A stretch of 64,000 nucleotides of DNA from Helichrysum umbraculigerum (lineage: Eukaryota; Streptophyta; Magnoliopsida; Asterales; Asteraceae), in the NCBI GenBank assembly GCA_949592205.1, contig CATIUR010000001.1:71901559-71965558 (forward strand). The letters are read 5' to 3'. This document shows positions 46,275-58,167 of the stretch, piece after piece; within the stretch, counting starts at the first letter, position 1; every line of letters begins with the position of its first letter. The position numbers were made by a program, and so were the translations under genes. Below the pieces are notes generated by a model that did no database searches, was not told the DNA's origin, and saw only the letters and a program-made list of their open reading frames with translations.

Positions 46275-46290
46275 ACTCTCCCCCACTTAT
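46275..46290 (-). other. Polypurine tract of the chromovirus
   Basis: On the minus strand ATAAGTGGGGGAGAGT directly precedes the LTR start TGTAACGCCCC, immediately after the pol stop. Confidence 0.85.
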
Positions 46291-48489
46291 TCAGGATTGT
46301 GTCCTCACAATCCATTCTTGGTATATAGCTGGATAATAACGAAGAATCTCCTCCTCGGGTTCCCATGTGAATTCTGAACCCTTGCGATGTTTCCATTGAA
46401 CTTTGAACAACTTTATTTCTTTATTCCTCAGCTTCTTTATCTTTTCATCAAGAATCATCACTGGTTGTTCAACGTAATTCAACTGATCATTAATTTCAAT
46501 TTCATCCAATGGCACGTAAGCGGCTTCATCAACCAAACACTTCCTTAAATAGGACACGTGAAAAGTAGAATGTATTCCAGCTAGTTCATTAGGCAGCTCG
46601 AGGCGATAAGCTACCTTTCCAACTTTTTCAAGAATCTTAAAGGGACCAATGTATCGAGGGCTCAATTTTCCCCGCTTTCTGAACCGAATGATACCCTTCC
46701 ATGGAGATACTTCCAACATAACAAAATCTCCAACTTGGAATTCGATTGGACGCCTTCGGTTGTCAGCATAAGATTTTTGTCGATCTTGGGCTATTTTCAA
46801 CCGTTCTCTGACCTGATCAATCTTTTCAGTCGTCTTCTGGACAATATCAATACTACCCAGTTCTCGTTGCCCAATCTCATCCCAACATATTGGAGTTCTA
46901 CATTTTCTGCCATATAACATTTGATAAGGAGGCATGCCAATACTCGCATGATAACTGTTATTATAAGAAAACTCAACCAACGGTAAGTGAGTATCCCAGC
47001 TACCACCGAAATCAATGGCACATGCCCTCAACATGTCTTCAAGCGTCTGGATGGTTCTTTCACTCTGCCCATCAGTCTGGGGATGATATGCAGTACTTAA
47101 ATGAATACGAGTACCAATATCCTCTTGGAATTTGTTCCAGAATCTAGAAGTGAATCTACTATCTCGATCAGAGATAATAGAGATAGGCATACCATGTCGT
47201 GCCACAACTTCTTTAACATATAAATCAGCAAGTGCCTCTGAAGTATAAGTTTCCTTAATTGGCAAGAATAGAGCACTTTTTGTCAACCGATCAACAATCA
47301 CCCAAATAGTGTCATGATGACGTTGAGTTTTGGGTAATTTAGTGATAAGGTCCATGGTAAGGTGCTCCCATTTCCAAACAGGTATGTCCAACGGTTGCAT
47401 TTTACCAAATGGCTTTTGATGTTCTGCTTTAACCTGCAAACACGTTAGACATTGTTCGACATATTTCACAATTTCACGCTTCATCCCAGGCCACCAATAA
47501 TCAACTTTCAAATCATGGTACATTTTTGTTGCACCAGGATGAATGGAATATCTGGACTTGTGAGCTTCATCAAGTAACAGCTTTTTCAGCTCAGGTGAAT
47601 TTGGAATCCATATCCTTCCATAACGTGTTTTTATCCCACGAGAATCATCAACAATGTTTGGAATTTGACCTTTAATACGTTCTGCTCTCCAAAGACCTTT
47701 TTGCCATGCCTTTTGTTGGACTTCCTTAATCTGGTCAAGTAAATCAGGAATGACAGTAATGCGAAGAGATTTAACAATTAAAGCATGATGCATCGCTTTT
47801 CGGCTGAGAGCATCAGCTACAACGTTAGCCTTTCCTGGATGATAAAGAATTTCACAGTCATAATCTTTTACCAAGTCAAGCCAACGTCGCTGTCTCATGT
47901 TAAGGTCACGCTGATCAAAGAAATATTTGAGGCTTTTGTGATCAGTGTAAATGGTACACTTCACACCATATAAGTAATGCCTCCAGATTTTTAGAGCAAA
48001 GACAACCGCTGCCAGCTCCAAATCATGAGTTGGATATCCTTTTTCATGTTCTTTCAGTTGTCGAGAAGCATAAGCAATCACTTTACCCCTCTGCATCAGA
48101 ACACAACCAAGACCATTTCGAGAAGCATCGCAGTAAACTACCATGTCATCAGTACCATCAGGAAGTACTAAGACAGGAGCTTGACTAAGCTTTAATTTCA
48201 AAGTACGGAAAGCTTGCTCAGCTGCATCATTCCATTCATATTTAATATTTTTACGAGTAAGCTTAGTGAGAGGAGTAGCAATCTTGGAGAAATCCTGGAT
48301 AAACCGTCTGTAATAGCCAGCTAAACCCAGAAAACTTCTAACTTCTGTTGCATTGGTTGGAGGTTCCCATTTCATCACCGCCTCAACCTTTGCAGGATCA
48401 ACCATAATACCTTGGTTATTAACAACATGACCCAGAAATTGTACCTCACGAAGCCAAAATTCACACTTGGAGAACTTGGCATAAAGTTT
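46291..48489 (-). CDS. Chromovirus pol, part 2: RT end, RNase H, integrase, chromodomain
   Basis: Continues the polyprotein after an in-frame stop at 48490-48492 (first internal Met at 48405). RNase H: MVVYCDASRNGLGCVLMQ, YTDHKSLKYFF, VVADALSRKA. Integrase: zinc region HKSRYSIHPGATKMYHDL ... CLTCLQVKAEH, core MDLITKLP, IISDRDSRFTSRFW and QSERTIQTLEDML for the DDE triad, then the GPF-type C-terminus (RYIGPFKILEKVGKVAYRLE). The end LRNKEIKLFKVQWKHRKGSE ... TWEPEEEI is chromodomain-like and would bias integration to particular chromatin. By itself this piece would not be translated past the stop. Confidence 0.92.
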   Translation of the reverse strand, partial: KLYAKFSKCEFWLREVQFLGHVVNNQGIMVDPAKVEAVMKWEPPTNATEVRSFLGLAGYYRRFIQDFSKIATPLTKLTRKNIKYEWNDAAEQAFRTLKLKLSQAPVLVLPDGTDDMVVYCDASRNGLGCVLMQRGKVIAYASRQLKEHEKGYPTHDLELAAVVFALKIWRHYLYGVKCTIYTDHKSLKYFFDQRDLNMRQRRWLDLVKDYDCEILYHPGKANVVADALSRKAMHHALIVKSLRITVIPDLLDQIKEVQQKAWQKGLWRAERIKGQIPNIVDDSRGIKTRYGRIWIPNSPELKKLLLDEAHKSRYSIHPGATKMYHDLKVDYWWPGMKREIVKYVEQCLTCLQVKAEHQKPFGKMQPLDIPVWKWEHLTMDLITKLPKTQRHHDTIWVIVDRLTKSALFLPIKETYTSEALADLYVKEVVARHGMPISIISDRDSRFTSRFWNKFQEDIGTRIHLSTAYHPQTDGQSERTIQTLEDMLRACAIDFGGSWDTHLPLVEFSYNNSYHASIGMPPYQMLYGRKCRTPICWDEIGQRELGSIDIVQKTTEKIDQVRERLKIAQDRQKSYADNRRRPIEFQVGDFVMLEVSPWKGIIRFRKRGKLSPRYIGPFKILEKVGKVAYRLELPNELAGIHSTFHVSYLRKCLVDEAAYVPLDEIEINDQLNYVEQPVMILDEKIKKLRNKEIKLFKVQWKHRKGSEFTWEPEEEILRYYPAIYQEWIVRTQS

Positions 48490-50933
48490 CTAATTTCTCA
48501 AAGTTTGTAATACCTGCCTTAAATGAACATTGTGATCGTCAGCAGATTTGGAATATATGAGAATATCATCTATAAATACAATTACAAACTTATCGAGCAT
48601 AGGTCGGCACACTCGATTCATGAGATCCATAAAAGCGGCAGGAGCATTTGTCAGACCAAAAGGCATAACCACGAATTCATAATGGCCATACCTTGTCCTG
48701 AAAGCTGTTTTAGACACATCTTCTTCTCGAACTTTCAATTGGTGATAACCAGAACGTAAATCAATCTTCGAGAAGAAACTAGCACCTTGGAGTTGGTCAA
48801 ACAAGTCATCAATCCTAGGCAAGGGATACCTATTCTTGATGGTAACCTTGTTCAATTCCCTATAATCGATGCACATTCTCATAGTGCCATCTTTCTTTTT
48901 AACAAATAGTATTGGTGCACCCCATGGTGAACTACTCGGACGAATAAAACCTTTATCAAGTAATTCTTGCAATTGTTTCATCAACTCTTGCATTTCAGAG
49001 GGGGCGAGTCTATAAGGTGTTTTAGCAATTGGTGTAGCTCCCGGTACTAATTCAATACGGAATTCGACTTGTCTATCGGGCGGAATGCCCGGTAGCTCGT
49101 CGGGAAAAACATCGGGGAACTCATTAACAATAGGAATTTCAGATAATTTGGGAGTTTGCTTTTGAGTATCAATCACATGTGCCAAAAAGGCCTGACAACC
49201 ATGTGATAAATGGCGTTTAGCACGAGCAAATGTACAAATTGGAATTGAAAGTTTTCTCTTTTCGCCATAAATATCTATCACTCCCCCACTTGGTGAAGTA
49301 ATACGAATAATCTTTTTCTCACACTGGATTATAGCATTATGTTTGCCTAACCAATCCATACCCACAACTACATCAAACTCACCCATTTGCATTGGAATTA
49401 AATTTATGAGAAATGTTTCATTGTTAATCACTAATTGACACCCTCTATACACATTAGTCACAAAGATAATTCTATCATCAGCAACTTCCACATCTAGTGG
49501 AGCATCTAACTCAGTAAGAGGGATTGAGAAATATCGACAGAACTTTTCAGACACAAATGATCGTGAAGCTCCCGAATCAAACAGTATGTATGCAGGTTTA
49601 AGATTTACAAAGAAGGTACCTGTTAACACATCGGGGGCTCTTTGTGCTTCTTCTGCAGTAATTTGAAAGGAACGGTGTCTAGGCTTCGGTGGTTCCACCG
49701 TCTTCCTCTCAGTATTCTTGCGAGGAGCAGAAGAAGTAGGTTGAGATTTCAATTCAGGACAATCAGGTCGAATATGTCCTGGTTTCAGACAATGATGACA
49801 AACTTTGATTGGATTGGGACAATCTTTGCTAAAATGTCCCGGCCTTCCACAAGAAAAACAATTTAGAGTCCCGGCTTTACACTCCCCACGATGCCTTTTA
49901 TGGCATATCTTGCATTCTGGGATTTCAGTTCGATCATTCTTTCTAAAACTTCCACCAGATCTAAACTTTTTGGATGGAGTAGAAGTGGATTCAGCTTTTC
50001 TTTTCGTGGAACTTTTCTCATCCTTCTTTAACTCCAGTTCTTGAAATCGAGCCTCGTCTACCATTTCAGAAAAAGTACTACATTTCTTCGGATTGACAAA
50101 CTGTCGAATTTCTTTCTTCAGGATTGTATGAAAATGATCCATAAGTAATTTAGGATTTGCCATGTATTCTGGACAAAATTGGGCTCGATCCAGAAAATTT
50201 CCTACCAGCTCGTTTATCGACTCAGTCGTTTGTTCCATAGAAAGGAACTCACGACGAATTCTATTTAGATCAGCATCCTGCGAATAAGTTTCAACAAACA
50301 TCTTTTTAAAATCTTCCCATGTCATCACTGTAATAGCTTCCTCTCCTAAAGTACGACATTGAACTTCCCACCAGAATTTAGCACGGGATTTAAGAAGATT
50401 AGAAGCATATCTCACTTTCAATCGGTTAGGGACTTCTGCCGTGGCAAATGCCCTTCAACTTCAGATAACCACCTTTGACATTTAATTGGATCCATCTCAC
50501 CTTGAAAATCTGGCGGGTTACAAACAGAAAAGTCTTTATAACTGAATTTACGATCTTCATCACGATTTTGAATCACCCTGTGAACAACAGGTGTTGGTGG
50601 TCTTTCCTCATTTCTTTCACCACCAGGAGGTGGTCTTTCAAGATCAATTTCATTTTCATCATCTCGCCTTTGAAATTCATCAGCAACAGTTTCACGTATG
50701 GTTTCAGAAATACGGCCCAATAAGAGGGGAAGGGACGCCTCTTGAGCCTTTGCCACTTCAGCTGAGATTAAAGTTTTTAAGTCGGTCAAAGATAACCTAG
50801 CATCATCTGCTGGAGGTCTTTGTCTATCATCATCACCTCCAGTTCTTACATTCTGGGCTTGGTCTCGTGGACGAGGCCCAAGTGTCAATTCTATTCCTTC
50901 TTGATCATTCATCTTATTACTGAAAGTAGACAC
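48490..50933 (-). pseudogene. Chromovirus gag, protease and RT (frameshift and stop)
   Basis: Gag starts at 50933 (MSTFSNKMNDQEGIELTL). Its frame breaks at about 50440-50456; the second frame (48490-50421) continues with capsid (RAKFWWEVQCRTLGEEA), two CCHC knuckles (CFSCGRPGHFSKDC, CHHCLKPGHIRPDC), a retropepsin with ILFDSGASRSFVS, and RT with VKKKDGTMRMCIDYRELNKV, MPFGLTNAPAAFMDLMN and catalytic FIDDILIYSK. It ends at the in-frame stop 48490-48492. Both lesions are single events in an otherwise perfect ORF, so they could be real or base-call errors. Confidence 0.9.
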
Positions 50934-51285
50934 AATATATTTAATACAAACATATTCATCAATAAAATGTCTACTTTGTAATTTAACTGCACCTAGTCAC
51001 ATAGCAGTCAACAATTATTACCAAGACTTTATCTTCTTAACACCTTGTGACTTCCTTGGCTCCATACAATTGCCATATGATAATTATTGTGGTGGCCAGT
51101 CACACGAATTATCATATCCCAGTTATATGTTTCCAAAGTTACCACAAGATATTTCGAGTCAAAAGTCTTAGAAATCAAATAACTAGATTAATCAAAACAG
51201 ATAACAATTCAATATCATGCTCAACAATAATAATAATGGCTTAAGATCAAGTACCCACTAATGGTGGATACCCGAATCCCTTAAA

Positions 51286-51301
51286 CCAAGCTCTGATACC
51301 A
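51286..51301 (-). other. Chromovirus primer-binding site (tRNA-Met)
   Basis: On the minus strand TGGTATCAGAGCTTGG, three bases from the 5' LTR (51305). The first 12 bases match the complement of the plant initiator tRNA-Met 3' end. Confidence 0.9.
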
Positions 51302-51304
51302 ACT

Positions 51305-53439
51305 TGAAACACCCCGAAATTTAGAACATTTTTTTTTTCATTTCGTAAAGTTCTACGTTTTAATATGACATTTTAGACTTGTTGTATCATTCCCTAGATC
51401 AAATAAGGATTTAAATAAGAAAATGTTGAATTTATAAGAGATTCCCCAGGAATGACTCCCATTCCCCAGGAATGAAGCATGCTGTTAGAAATTTGAGTCG
51501 AATTCCCCAGGAATGACTCCCATTCCCCAGGAATGAAGCCTGCTGTCCATTTTACCATCTTCCGAAATTCGATCGTGCATATCTTGAAAATGACAAGTCC
51601 AATGACCATGAAAATTTGCAGGCACGTGTATTATGACTATATGAACATTTCCCAATTAACACTTTTCCAAATTTCATGTTTAACGAGAAAACGGATCGTT
51701 GACCACTTTATGGTCATTTTTGACCACTTCCGTTGACATACCAAATTCCAAACCAACAAACTTCAGACTTTGACACTTCTACTACCTTTTTAATACCACA
51801 ATTGGGACCTAGTGCAATGTTTACATTCGTCATATCCTATTTACAACTCAACGTAGCCTTTTGACCCGTTAGTGACCCATTTGGGCACTTTGAAGACCCG
51901 TTTGGGTCTTTACCCAAATAACCACTATTCTAACACCCAAATCACATTTCTTTGACTATTCTAAGTCAACTCATGCCACTTTCACTATCAATACTTCAAC
52001 TTAACTATTAACATCAAATTTCCATAAACCATTATATTCACATTATATTCATCTATTATACAATAACATCATCTCCAAAACTATCAATGAGTATACCAAC
52101 TCATTGACTAATTTGACTTCCACACTTCAACATGTTTGACTTTCAACATTAGGTGTCAAAACTAAGTTTTCTTAAACAAAAGGGGTGATTACATATCGAG
52201 AGCATGATTCAAAAGATTAGCTTGTTACCGATAACTTAACAAGCTCCACCACTAGCATCATTCGGGCCTTTTACCCGGATCCCTCTGGGTCCCACTTGGC
52301 TCATCTAAAACACATAAACATAATAGAGTAAGCATAAAGCTTAGTAAGAAATGGGCTATTAATGATAATCAATATCATTTCACAACATACGTATATTAAG
52401 GATCCATAATATCATATGCTAATTCCCGCAAGAATTAACATCTTCGGGCCTACACCCCGGTATATAATCATAACACATCAAGTAAATGACATATCCATTA
52501 CCGGTCCTTCCAAGTAAATGGAACAAGCATTACTTGAAGAAAGATAACATCATCCATTAACTTACCTTGTGATAGCCCACACGAATAATTACTTGTAACA
52601 CCTTGAACATGTTTATCACCTAATTCATATAATCACATAAACACGTATCAATTTCACAATCACTTTCTAATTATATCACATATCATACTACAAGGTGTTA
52701 AATCTCATAACACTTATAATCTTACTATAAGCTTCATACACTTTTATGTGTGATTGCTTATAAATGGGTATTTATCATAATTTCTCATCAATTCCATTTA
52801 CCAACATCACAAGTATCACTCTTTGATGCATAATCACACACAATACATATCAATTACCCATTTATAGCAATCATCATATACATGGTCATGATTATAATTA
52901 TTCAATTTTTCTCAAACACATGATCATGGGTGTTTTAACCAAACTAATATCATTTATGTATTGAACATACTATAATTAAGTGTATGAAACCTTAATTGAA
53001 TCATTAGTCCACTAATTCATCAAAACCCCAAGACTAGGGTTTAACCTAATTCATGAAATTCATCAATTAAACACAAAAGGGAGGTTAATCATACCTCAAG
53101 AACACTAATTAGTAGCTAGCAACCTTAAGAAATCGAAACCTTAGTTTGAATTGCTTGATTTTCTTCTTTCTTGATTTCACTCAAAAGCTCAGTACGTGAT
53201 TTAGAAATATACAGTGTTTGGAATAAGCTGGAATAATACAGAACCTAGGTTTTTATACTGTTAATTTCATCTAAGCCCCTCAACTTATGGCACTTGTCAC
53301 CTTATACCCCTCTACTAACTAATTCATTAAATGGCAAGTCCTATAAACATAAAATACTTTACACAGTTAGTCCTCCTAACTTAAACAGTTTAAATTATAT
53401 ATTTTAAGATTTAGAACTTACGAAATTTGGGGCGTTACA
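51305..53439 (-). repeat. 5' LTR of the chromovirus
   Basis: 2135 bp, nearly identical to 44138-46274. The palindrome array is at 51439-51537. Variant positions are 51622, 52304 and 52547. Confidence 0.93.
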
Positions 53440-53446
53440 ACGCTCA

Positions 53447-53742
53447 CATGTTACAAAAGCGCATGGGAAATGGCAGCTATCCGCCAAGCCGGAAACAAAC
53501 AAAAAATGGCCCGCTACTATAACAAACGCGTGCGCCCACAGTCCTTCCAAGTCGGAGACCTGGTCTGGCGCAACAAAGAAGGCAGCAAGTCCGAAAACAC
53601 AGGCAAACTTGGGCAGCACTGGGAGGGCCCGTACCGAGTGACAGAGGCAAGCACAAATGGGTCTTATGTTCTGTCCACTCTGGATGGCAAGTCCGTGCCT
53701 CGTACTTGGCACGTGACCAATTTAAATAAATGTTATATGTAA
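53447..53742 (+). pseudogene. Tat integrase C-terminal segment
   Basis: The resumption of Tat pol after the chromovirus. It reads KMARYYNKRVRPQSFQVGDL, then NTGKLGQHWEGPYRVTEAS and WHVTNLNKCYM, the typical integrase C-terminal GPY-like module, with a stop at 53740-53742. The open frame begins inside the segment at 53470. It joins the 44116 core once the nested element is discounted. Confidence 0.88.
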
Positions 53743-54249
53743 TCAAACTTTGTAATAGCTCAGGTCAGATATATCCCCTTCCTTCGTAGCATCTATCCTT
53801 ATCAATAAAAAGTTTTGATTGCATATTATTCTCCTGTTTTGCAAGCTCATTACTTTCGCATATTACGTTGTGCTTTACACTGCAAAAAAAAAAAATGCCA
53901 CTACCAGGCGTCGTCGTCATGCCTCCGACCTATGACCACGGAAGTCAGCTAAGCCCGGAAGCGTCGCGAGCCTGCCCCCATAAGGGAATGCCTTCTAGCT
54001 TCCCGAAGGCAGAGGTCCCCCCTGAGCTGACACTTACCACCGGGGTGTGGCCGGAACAAAATTGGTCGAGCCGAGGTGAACCTCCGCCATACACCAACTC
54101 ATAAAGTAGTCTAGAAATCTACTAAGTCATGACAACAAATATAAGACGTACGCAAACAACTAATCCGCACACGTGCAATTACAAAACGAACGTTGCATTA
54201 ATGATATAATATTTACAAGGGTAGGAGATACAGGCCTCACAAATGAATC
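53743..54249. other. Tat 3' noncoding spacer
   Basis: A GC-richer stretch with a poly-A run near 53884 and CCGGAAGC/CCCGAAGG-type short repeats. The open frame at 53868-54104 has no family features. It lies between the sense pol end and the antisense ORF end. Confidence 0.5.
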
Positions 54250-57200
54250 TATCAACCTATGGCCGCATCTCCAAAATCTCGTCCACAGACAACTCCATCT
54301 TACTACCTATTCTCTCTATGAATGGGACGGAGATTGTCTTCAAAGTCTCACTGGCCCGCTGCGCCCGCTCAACGCAGACCGGATTGACTTTGCACGTAAT
54401 GGCATCCGGAAGTGGAGTTGGGAGATTGGGAACATGCTCCGCAATGAGGTTTATCGTTTGCAACACCTTCACATCCTGGACAGCGGTCACGAACTCCTTG
54501 AACGGAGCCGTCACGATGTCCGATGCCAGGGCCAGCATAATCAAGCCCGGGATACCTCTCTGGAGCCGCTCCAAATCATCTGCCAGCTCAAAATTTCTGC
54601 TCTCGGAATCGTTGAAATCATTGATATGAAGGCCGCAGGCCGTCTCCAGTTCGGTAACCTCCTACCTGGCGGCTGTAAAATCCGTGGTAAGGTCATCGAA
54701 CCTGCGCACAAACATAAGTTTAGTGGCCAAGCAATAATGAACGTTAATTAATGAGCAGTCGTCTCCATACCTGCTCTGTAGCTGCTTTTCCTTGTCCATA
54801 AGCGCAGCATTCTCTGCCTCCACTACCCTCACGCGCTACTGCAGCGGAGCAAGGCCTGCAACAGCCTCCACCCTCTGGAGCCTCTCACCTTGCAGGTCAG
54901 CCTCAGCTTTCATCTTTGCTTCATTGGCCAACCTAAGCCCCTCTTCCAGCTCTCGCTCCCGGCTCCTGAGGGCGATAATCTCCTCATCTTGGCGTCTAAC
55001 CACGCCGGCGTTTAATCACTGCTCCATCAGCGCCTAGATACGCATCTGCTCATCGCTACGAAGTGCAAAATCCCAAAAAGACATAAGCAAACGCGCCCTT
55101 TTGGCGTCAACGGCGGACAGCTGCGCCAAATTTTCTGAAACCGCCGGCTGGATCACATTCACAGCAAAATCACGCAATGACTACGCATCCACAGCCAGAT
55201 TATCCACCTTAAAATCCCAAGCCGGGACAAACACATCAGCTCCGGAGCTGAACGATCCGGTGGCCGGCACCTTCAAAAATCGTTCCGGGAGGAATGGCTC
55301 CGGCAACATCGACCTGATAATGTTCATCCTATCAGTCCTGGAACATACACATAGTCAAAAAATGTACAAGTACATAAATAACAGATGTATCATTATTACC
55401 TCATGTTGTGAGCATGCGGTGGAGTCGGAACCCGCGGAGGGCTCAGCAACGTTTGGTCCGGTTGCGGCAACGGCTGGCGCGGGGTGTCCATAGATATAAC
55501 CTCCGATTCATCAACCCGAGTCCCCGAGCCGCCGCCTGTAGCCGTACCAGCGGAGGCGGATGCATCATTCTGACCACCCGACCTGGATCTTCGCTGACGA
55601 ATCAACAGCTCCTCCTCCTCCTCGTCCGACTCGTCCCTGAGCCTCAACACGTTGCTGATATCCTACACGGCCGCAGCGTGTGGATCCGCCTCAGCTAAAC
55701 ACAAGCAACAAACAGTTATAGTACATTTAACATCTTAAAAAACCGCAGCGTGTGGATACGCATCTGCTCATCGCTACGAAGAGCAAAATCCCAAAAAGAC
55801 ATAAGCAAACGCGCCCTTTTGGCGTCAACGGCGGACAGCTGCGCCAAATTTTCTGAAACCGCCGGCGGGATCACATGCCCAGCAAAATCGCGCAATGACT
55901 ACGCATCCACAGCCAGATTATCCACCTTAAAATCACAGCCCGGGACAAACACATCAGCTCCGGAGCTGAACGATCCGGTGGCCGGCACCTTCAAAAATCG
56001 TTCCGGGAGGAATGGCTCCGGCAACATCGACCTGATAATGTTCATCCTATCAGTCCTGGAACATACACATAGTCAAAAAATGTACAAGTAAATAAATAAC
56101 AGATGTATCATTATTACCTCATGCTGTGAGCATGCGGTGGAGTCGGAACCCGCGGAGGGCTCAGCAACGTTTGGTCCGGTTGCGGCAACGGCTGACGCGG
56201 GGTGTCCATAGATATAACCTCCGATTCATCAACCCGAGTCCCCGAGCCGCCGCCTGTAGCCATACCAGCGGAGGCGGATGCATCATTCTGACCACCCGAC
56301 CTGGATCTTCGCTGACGAATCAACAGCTCCTCCTCCGACTCGTCCCTGAGCCTCGGCACGTTGCTGATATCCTGCACGGCCGCAGCGTGTGGATCCGCCT
56401 CAGCTAAACACAAGCAACAAACAGTTATAGTACATTTAACATCTTAAAAAAGCGCAGGGGCAGATACAAATACGAACCATCATGTGGAATGATGTAACGC
56501 CCACCTGTACTCGGGCCGGACATAAACGTAGCCAGGTTTGGGCGTCTTCTGGCGCTTCAGCACAGGCTTGGGCGCAGTCGCTTTTCTCTTCGGCACGGCT
56601 GGCTTCCAGAAGTCTCCACGGTGGCAACCGTCGCCAAGGGCATGCCAACACTCGTACCCAGCTTGGCCACCATCACTGTTGCTCCGGTAACACTGGCGTC
56701 ACCTGCTGGGCAATCCTCAACCGCCCTCCTTATATACTTGAGGCCGGACAAGCTAGGCGCCTTCAAAACGGAATTCTAATCCATGGCTGCTGCAACGAAA
56801 CACAAGGCGTTAGTTAATCGAGCATGTTTATTAAAATATTAATACAAGTACACCACCTCAGCCCATACCATGGCCACTCTCCCTGATGACGGGTATCTGC
56901 CCCTCGAACGGCCAGAAGGAACTAATGCAGCCGATGACGAGCACGTACGTATGGTACTCTCGCATCTCCAGCTGGGCATCTTTGCAAGCAGCCAGCAGCC
57001 CCTCCTCTGCTTTCGTAAGCTTTGGTGTATGGCTGACGTTCTTTGGCCTCTCGTACTACCACACCAACGTCTCCACAGAATCATTGGGGATGACGGCTTG
57101 ATCGATGTAGAAGAAGGTGTCACGCCAGTCGTGCAAGGACGACTCCTGACTCCCAACAAAGTCATTCTTTTTGGCAAAGGTATACCACCCTGTGCCACTA

Positions 57201-57620
57201 AAAGTCAGCTTGAAGGAGGCCTGAAATACCTTCACCAATGGTGTTAGGCCCAGCGACCTAAACCACATCTCAAAAATTGTAACCTTCTGAACTGCGAAAG
57301 GGTTCAGCTGGCTGAATCCAACCTTGAAGTGCTTGCACACATCCAAGAAAAAGGGGGTTGGCGGCATGCGGAGATTGCCTTTCTCCATTCTTTTCCAGTA
57401 TACGGCCACCTTACCCTCCGGTGGCGCGTCGGCTCGTTGCTTTGCGGTAGGTGCCACAGGGTTATACCTCCCTAGGCACTTAAAATGCCTCAATATATCC
57501 GGAATCATATCCGGCCTCACCGAACTAGCCTCATGCGCCACGTTCGGACCCCCTGCTCGAACCGGCGCCCCCGCCGCCGGCCACAGCCTCGTGTACCTCC
57601 ACCACATCCGTAACGGCAGC
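54250..57620 (-). pseudogene. Antisense ORF region of the Tat element (transposon-domain + coiled coil)
   Basis: A gene-like region on the strand opposite gag-pol. A start at 57620 (MAAVTDVVEVHEAVAG) is followed by a frame change into 57056-57607, with blocks PPTPFFLDVCKHFKVGFSQL, NPFAVQKVTIFEMWFRSLG and KLTFSGTGWYTFAKKNDFV. I associate these with the putative gypsy-type transposon domain (Pfam Transposase_28) of Tat antisense ORFs. Downstream pieces look like exons (an acceptor TTGCAG on the minus strand near 56784), a Ser/Gly/Pro-rich segment duplicated in tandem, a coiled coil (EREELEEGLRLANEAKMKAE) near 54900-55000, and a C-terminal part at 54257-54574. Stops show decay. Function unknown. 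Confidence 0.7.
55037..56460. repeat. 718-bp tandem duplication inside the antisense ORF
   Basis: Units 55037-55754 and 55755-56460 are nearly identical (GATACGCATCTGCTCATCGCTACGA start; both contain CTCATG-TGTGAGCATGCGGTGG and GACTCGTCCCTGAGCCTC). The unit covers one exon-like segment and flanking noncoding DNA. Copies differ by a few substitutions and a short CTC/GAG codon run near 55615. Confidence 0.9.
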
Positions 57621-57800
57621 CATGATATATATCGAAGAACAAAATAAATGATGAAGGTATGAACAACGAACCTAGGTTTGTGGGAATTTGATCAGAAACT
57701 AGGTTGAGAAGCCGGAACAGTGGTCGGAATGTTTGAATATAGCCGGAATTCTCTCAGGATTTTTACTTCGCGTAAAAAATGAATGAAGTTGAAATGTGCC

Positions 57801-57808
57801 TATTTATA
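57801..57808 (-). promoter_or_regulatory. Candidate TATA box for the antisense ORF
   Basis: The minus strand reads ACTATAAATAGGCAC, about 180 nt upstream of the antisense start at 57620. Spacing and context suit a plant core promoter independent of the LTRs. Confidence 0.5.
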
Positions 57809-58155
57809 GTAAACTCTGTATAGGCCGGGCCTCGTGGGCCTCATCCACCACCCTACACGTGTCAGCAGATCTCACACTTTGAGAAGTTACCACCTGCTGG
57901 CCACGTTTTTACCCTTACACGTGTCGCCAGATCTCACGATCTGGTGAGTGATCCGTTGCGTGACAGCCTGTATAGTGACGTCACACCCCCACGTAGCTGC
58001 CTCCTGTCCCATCGCCGAACTCGAAACGACGCGCATTTAATGCGAGTCAGTAGCATCTATTACACGGCGCCGTTTGGAAAAAGTTATCACCACAATGCCA
58101 CATCACTATTTAATTAAGTCCACTATCATATCCGCGGAACGAAATATAATAACGG

Positions 58156-58167
58156 ACTTGGGGGACT
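58156..58167 (+). other. Polypurine tract of the Tat element
   Basis: ACTTGGGGGACT immediately before the 3' LTR start TAATGATGTATATC. Confidence 0.7.

Larger units (their letters stand above)
44138..53439 (-). mobile_element. Young Ty3/gypsy chromovirus (9.3 kb, minus strand)
   Basis: A complete element. Plus-strand ends are TGAAACACCCCG and GGGGCGTTACA, with a perfect ACGCT duplication (44133-44137, 53440-53444). LTRs at 44138-46274 and 51305-53439 differ by three substitutions seen by eye and a poly-T length. On the minus strand the order is PBS, gag, protease, RT, RNase H, integrase, chromodomain, polypurine tract. It inserted into the Tat integrase C-terminal region. Despite its youth, the ORF has one frameshift and one stop. 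Confidence 0.95.

Noticed and set aside
46735..47147. Plus-strand ORFs inside the chromovirus
   Set aside because: They are shadows of the minus-strand pol, which carries all domain motifs.
53868..54104. 78-aa ORF after the Tat integrase
   Set aside because: Short, low-complexity Pro/Gly-rich frame in a GC-richer spacer with no motif.
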